Source of the DNA: Haliclona indistincta
Lineage: Eukaryota; Porifera; Demospongiae; Haplosclerida; Chalinidae
Length of the DNA: 64,000 bases
Assembly (NCBI GenBank): GCA_964017065.1
Contig: OZ024783.1
Coordinates: 4,368,816 to 4,432,815, forward strand
Direction of reading: 5' to 3'
Position numbers and translations under genes: made by a program. This document shows, one piece after another, positions 59,501-64,000 of the stretch (the stretch's first letter is position 1; each line of letters begins with the position of its first letter). The notes under the pieces were generated by a model. It ran no database searches and was not told where the DNA came from. It saw only the letters and a list, made by a program, of their open reading frames with translations.

Positions 59501-62355
59501 CACATGGAAATTATCCAATATCTGATCACAGAACTAAGATGTGACCCTGCTGTTGTTAACGAAAGTAACATTTCACCATTGCATGTAGCTTGTCGTTATG
59601 GTTATACACTTGCAGTAAAGTATCTTTTACAAGATGGACGAGTGAATGTATCAAGTGAGGATGATTTCGGTCGTACTCCAGTTGACTGTGCTGAGTTTAG
59701 TAATAAAAGCTATGAGCTATTGAAACTATTTCAACCACTTCTTCAATCTAGAGCTGACTTTCCCATCCACTCATTCACTAAAGCTGTTCTTACAGGAAAT
59801 AGTGGAGCAGGTAAAAGCTCTCTTGCTAAAGTTATCATTAAGCAAGCACCTATGAAAATAATAGTGAAACAAGACAAGGATACAGGAGAAGGGAAAAAAT
59901 CTACTGTCAACCACGGTTCTCCATTAGTGCAAAGCGAAAATGAATTTGAAGTAGAGGCTCTCACTGCTGGTATAGATTCATATGTCATTAGGAGTGAGAA
60001 GATCGGAAACATAGTGCTGTATGACTTGGCAGGTCAATCAGAGTATTACTTCAGTCAAAGTGTTATTATGGAGACAGTGATGCAGAGAACACCAGCCATC
60101 TTTATCAACCTGGTTGACCTAAGCAAGAGTGAGGAAGAGATAGCACAAGCTGTCCATTACTGGCTTACATTCATAGAGAATATTACATCGAAAGCTAGCA
60201 ATCAGTCATGTATATTAATGGTTGGTAGTCATATTGATCTTCTTAATGAGAATGAATTGCTGATAAAGAGTACTCTAGTGCAAGACTTGATAGACAGAAG
60301 AGTGAAACATTTTAATTATGAAGGTTTTGTTGGAATGGATTGCCGCAAACTCAGTGACAGCAATACTGAGAGATTCCTTCCTCTTCTTTCCCAATGCCAA
60401 ACTACTATATCTGCTTATTCACCTCCTGTGAGTGTGTACTGCCACATGCTTTATTCATTTCTTCAAACAAAGTTAGACAAAATATCTTGTCAATTTTATG
60501 AACTTATTCTACAGTTTTCTACGGAAGAGGAATCACTTATACCTCCAGACAAATCTCTTCTTTGTGACATGTTGGAGTACTTGGGTGACAAAGGTTTAAT
60601 TATCTACCTTAAGAATGATGAGAGTGTAGTAAAGAGCTGGGTGGTAGTGAAGAGAGAAGTCATATTGAAGGATATTAATGGAGAGTTGTTTAAACCAAAG
60701 TATCACAGAGGGTATCGCCCAATTGCCAGCAGTACTGGTATAATTCGTGTATCATCTCTGTCAGAGCTGTTTCCTCAGTATGATCTACATATGTTAGTAC
60801 AACTCATGATCAGACTAGAGTTCTGCTGTCCTGTGAACTTGTCAGATGTCAAAACAAATCTTAAACCAATCGATGGTTATGATAAAACTGACAATCTTCT
60901 CTTTTTTCCGTGTTTATTGTCTGCTGAGCGGCAGCAAGATCTTACCAGTGAAATTCAGCAATTATCTTCTCACCAAGCTTGCTTTGGATGGTGTCTAGGC
61001 TGCATGGACTATGAGTATCAATTTCTCACTAGTCGATTTCTTCATGTTCTCCTTCTTCGTCTGGCTTACACCTTTCCTCTACCTAGTAAAGGATACTCTA
61101 AAAGTAATATTCTTTATGGACTTCAGAAGAGGTGTACTGTGTGGACAAATGGTATTTCCTGGAATAATAAAGAAGGTATCAGGACAGTAGTGGAGGTTAT
61201 CCAGCAAAATCGTTGGGTGGTAGTGACCATGTACCACAACAAGGACAGCACCAGACCAGTGGAGTACAGCAAGCATCGCAGTGCTGTGATAAGACTGGTT
61301 CTAGATCTTCAGAAGGAACTGGCTCCAGACCTGGACACATTAGAGTGTCTCATATCACCCTCTCTACTCCAACAGTGTCCATTAGACCGTCTTCATGAGT
61401 CAGACCTTTTCACCATAGCTGATGTAGCCAGCTCTATACTCTGCCGTAATTTAAGTGTTCTTAGTTACAATGATGGCAGCAATCAGCTTTCAACTGAAAA
61501 AGCTGTATACTTTGAACCATATCATCTCTTGAGCCCCTCCTCTGTGTGTGACCTGATGGACAGCAGCAAGAGTGACCAGCCAGTCTCCTCTGCCCTCCTC
61601 AATGAGGTGAGGGAGTGCTGTCAGCAGCCTCAGCTGGAGTCACAGAGTCACTTGAGCTTAAGGAAGCATTTGGACAGTATGAGCATATTCATAGGAAGAA
61701 ATCCTCTGGTGAGTACTCATGTAGCTGTACTATGGTTTTACGAATAATTTTTGTTGTATTCTTTTCTACAGGTAGTGGCAGAGCTTGATCCTGATGAAAT
61801 TGTCAAGCAATCACCACCAGCTGATGTAGAAGGTAAACATTGTAATGTTCTAGCATAGAAGAATGCAATATCACCCGATTTGGTCTTAGTCAGTGGATTC
61901 ACTTGTGTCTTCGATAACAGATATTGTACAATGAAATTTTATCATGAAATTTTATTGTCTAATAGATACGAGTGCAGGTATTGATGCTATCGCTCAAAAT
62001 GCTACTAGACAGCACAGTAAGTACACAATTATTATAGAGATTCCAAATTGATTGATTCCAATACTATGCAGATTCGAATGCTCTTGATGTAAGGAATCTT
62101 CTCACAGCATGCAAGAATGTTACTGAATGGCGACAGCTTGGTATACAACTAAATGTCACCACGCCGGAACTGGATAACATTTACCAGACCTATCATACTG
62201 AAGGGATTGTCATACTCAAGAGTCAGATGTTTGATGTTTGGTTAAAGAACTCACCTGGCTCATCATGGACTGAACTAGTCAAAGCATTGAGGGCAATAGA
62301 TAACAACACTGTTGCCAGTGACATTGAAAGAGTCTACATACAACCAGGTATTTGA
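56552..62355 (+). CDS. Gene 3: ankyrin - Roc GTPase - COR - Death protein with a different tail
   Basis: Exons 56552-61708, 61772-61832, 61966-62016 and 62072-62355 join in frame to about 1850 aa. The N-terminus (MEVTDCDELELVFVEAF) is a diverged relative of genes 1 and 2. Ankyrin repeats run to about residue 1045, with twelve 68-residue double repeats at 57.1-59.5 kb. The P-loop GNSGAGKSS starts at residue 1082. The Roc domain has a charged insert (KQDKDTGEGKKS) before DLAGQ at about 1158. GSHID stands where NKxD is usual. The tail of the large exon is nearly identical to genes 1 and 2, but the last exons are not: a 51-nt exon replaces the 120-nt linker, and the Death domain (WRQLGIQLNV, MFDVWLKN, SWTELVKALRAID) is closer to the first Death domain of the 45-48 kb gene. 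Phase-1 borders permit this swap. A GT follows CCAG at 62347, so a further exon cannot be excluded. Confidence 0.87.
57100..59500 (+). repeat. Twelve-unit 204-bp ankyrin array in gene 3
   Basis: Units repeat every 204 bases and some neighbours look identical over their whole length (about 57673-57876 versus 57877-58080). Others repeat as 408-bp pairs (58129 and 58533 onward). The frame is never broken. Confidence 0.9.
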
Positions 62356-62841
62356 GTTATGCAAATGTGCATGAAAGAATGAATGCACCGAAGGTGCAGA
62401 CACTGCATACTTTAGTAATACATTCAATGAATGAAGGGATGACCCTGAGCTGATTTATGAACACCAGTGTCAGCAGCAAGCAACTTGCTATCTACACTGA
62501 CAGCAATAGCAAGCTTCTTATTTACCGAGAGCCCTCTAGTTTTACAACTTTAATCTCCTGCGAATGAGTGGCTTCTTTAAAGAGCCAAGCTGAAATGTCT
62601 CTGTCCAAGTCTGTCATGCAATAAGTCAGCTCTAACTCAAGTACCAAAGCTCTTGAGATATCGTTGATTGCATTCATGTTCGTTCCACGGGATCCGCATT
62701 ACTTTGAGCAACTTTGAGCTACACGCACTGTTTTTAGAATAAATATGTATAGGAACTAATAAGCTACATTGTATGCTTACAGCTTAGTCATTGCATGCTA
62801 CCTTAAAGCTACAGTGGACAAATATCTTGTAGTTTGCTGTT

Positions 62842-63426
62842 AGCAAGGGCTCATCGAACCTTAGCGGCTAGAGGGCATGCAACTCTGAATACCATAGTGT
62901 AGACGGCATAGTGCTGACTGTTACTATAAATAGTTATCCGTATAATCACGTAAACTTAACATAAACGGCCGTTCGCAAAAGTGTGCAGGCGTGTCCTGAC
63001 TTACTTCCGGCTACCACAGGGCGGCAGCGCGTAGCAAGAGCGGCAGCTAGTGACTCAGTGCCGATGGATAAGCATACTAGCAGTTTACCTGGATCTATTG
63101 TATCTAAAGCACCTATGAGTACAACCGTGGCTGCCACAGCTTTGCGCAAGATGTACAGACGCCTGAGACAGCAGAGCCATTCTCCAGAACCGCTCTCTAG
63201 GTCCATCTTCGCCTTTGCTTCATGCGCGCTATGCAGTATCGATGGTGACATCGACTGTAAAGTGTGTATTCGCGCGCTCTCAGCAGATCATGCTAGTACA
63301 CGTGACTAACCGGAAACATTAACGTATTAATAGTTATAAATTCTATTTATAGTAACACTCTGCACTATGCCGTCTACATTAGTTGCATGCCCTCTCGCCG
63401 CTTCGCGGCTCGATATTGCCCTTGCT
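62842..63426. mobile_element. MITE with AGCAAGGGC ends and about 100-bp imperfect arms
   Basis: AGCAAGGGC at 62842 faces GCCCTTGCT ending at 63426. The arms share AGAGGGCATGCAACT, GTAGACGGCATAGTGC and TGTTACTATAAATAG in inverted order. GTT flanks both ends. The internal open frames on both strands (around 62950-63309) overlap each other and are probably chance. Confidence 0.75.
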
Positions 63427-63835
63427 GTTAGTATAGGCATTTTTAACGATTTTGCATGTTTTACACAGTCTTACCTTGTGTTGACCACAAAATTAACTGA
63501 GCGTGACTGCAAAGCTGCACGTGCCTGCACGTACGTATGAGCCTGCAAGAGACCTGCCGGCACGGTGCTAACAAACTCACTAGTTGTAGTTGTAGAACAG
63601 CTATTATAGAAGCCATCAAGGTTAGTACTTGTGAACTTAGCTTAGTTCTTTTGCAAGTATCAATGTCTATCGATCTGCTTGTGACGAATGCTGCTAAAAG
63701 CAACTTAGATGCTTAGTGGCTACAACACAAGTTGCTATAGTCACACTGACAGAAATACATGACTATTCTTGTGTATTATTATTTATCAATTATTATTCCT
63801 TAAACAATTATTTTCTACGGAATCAAAAGGTACAA

Positions 63836-64000
63836 GAAAATTAAAAAGATTTCTATCGAAATCAAAAGGATGTAGTGATGAAGAAATCTACTACTGGTCC
63901 ACAATGTAAACCAACAAGGAACAACCATGGAATGGTAACACGATTGACTTGCTAACAGACCATAGATCCCTACATCAGTGGCTGCTGTAGCTGACTATAG
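63836..64000. mobile_element. Foldback element, copy 3, cut by window end
   Basis: From AAGAAAATTAAAAAGATTTC onward it matches the left arm of the copy at 42338 to the GACTATAG at its centre. The right half lies outside the window. Confidence 0.85.

Larger units (their letters stand above)
62356..64000. other. Intergenic with inverted-repeat element, no gene seen
   Basis: Downstream of gene 3 the DNA has a TGCACCGAAGGTGCA palindrome (about 62384), the element at 62842-63426, and the start of another foldback copy at 63836. I see no credible coding sequence. Confidence 0.5.

Noticed and set aside
62946..63309. Overlapping open frames on both strands (about 100 aa each)
   Set aside because: They lie inside the inverted-repeat element 62842-63426, overlap each other on opposite strands and have no recognisable motif.

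Overview
Eukaryotic, AT-rich, repeat-laden DNA from an early-branching animal. A demosponge, probably Amphimedon-like, is my best guess. The reasons are short GT-AG introns of about 50-110 nt, Ank/Roc-COR/Death-domain gene families and dense miniature transposons, including one with CCTCGGTGG-GCGGAGCC-CACGAGG type hairpins. The species call is inference. There are no bacterial operons, CRISPR arrays or rRNA genes.

Layout. 1-13,200 is a transposon graveyard. It holds a 3.6 kb DNA transposon (1006-4576), several MITEs, and a 4.25 kb transposon with Mutator-like and YqaJ-nuclease coding (6970-11221), which landed inside a foldback element. From 13,304 to 62,355 runs a tandem family of giant receptor-like genes. 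Three encode ankyrin repeats - Roc GTPase - COR - Death domain: gene 1 at 13304-17291, gene 2 at 30448-36841 and gene 3 at 56552-62355. A second, ankyrin-less family (Roc-COR-Death-Death) has an apparently intact copy at 45304-48507 and a broken, chimeric copy at 19305-22157. Between them lie tail fragments (23.4, 24.7-25.7 and 48.9-49.7 kb), five copies of a roughly 650 bp non-coding repeat, and three dead copies of an aldo-keto reductase gene (27.2, 38.1-39.7 and 50.8-52.3 kb). The order Ank-Roc-COR tail / Death exon / 650 bp repeat / reductase pseudogene recurs three times, so the locus grew by segmental duplication. A separate duplicated block (17.2-21.6 kb versus 41.9-47.5 kb) carries the second family. 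Differences between its two copies reveal the exact insertion sites of several mobile elements.

Function. Ankyrin - Roc - COR - Death is the arrangement of the C-terminal half of animal DAPK1, without the kinase. The intact proteins are probably intracellular signalling scaffolds: ankyrin repeats bind a ligand or partner, Roc-COR switches or dimerises, and Death domains recruit other Death-domain adaptors. A role in innate immunity or cell death is inferred from architecture and from the variable, tandemly expanded repeat arrays (2, 15 and 12 two-repeat units); nothing here shows it directly. The tail domains sit on phase-1 exons that can be swapped without breaking the frame, and the sequence shows that such swaps have happened.
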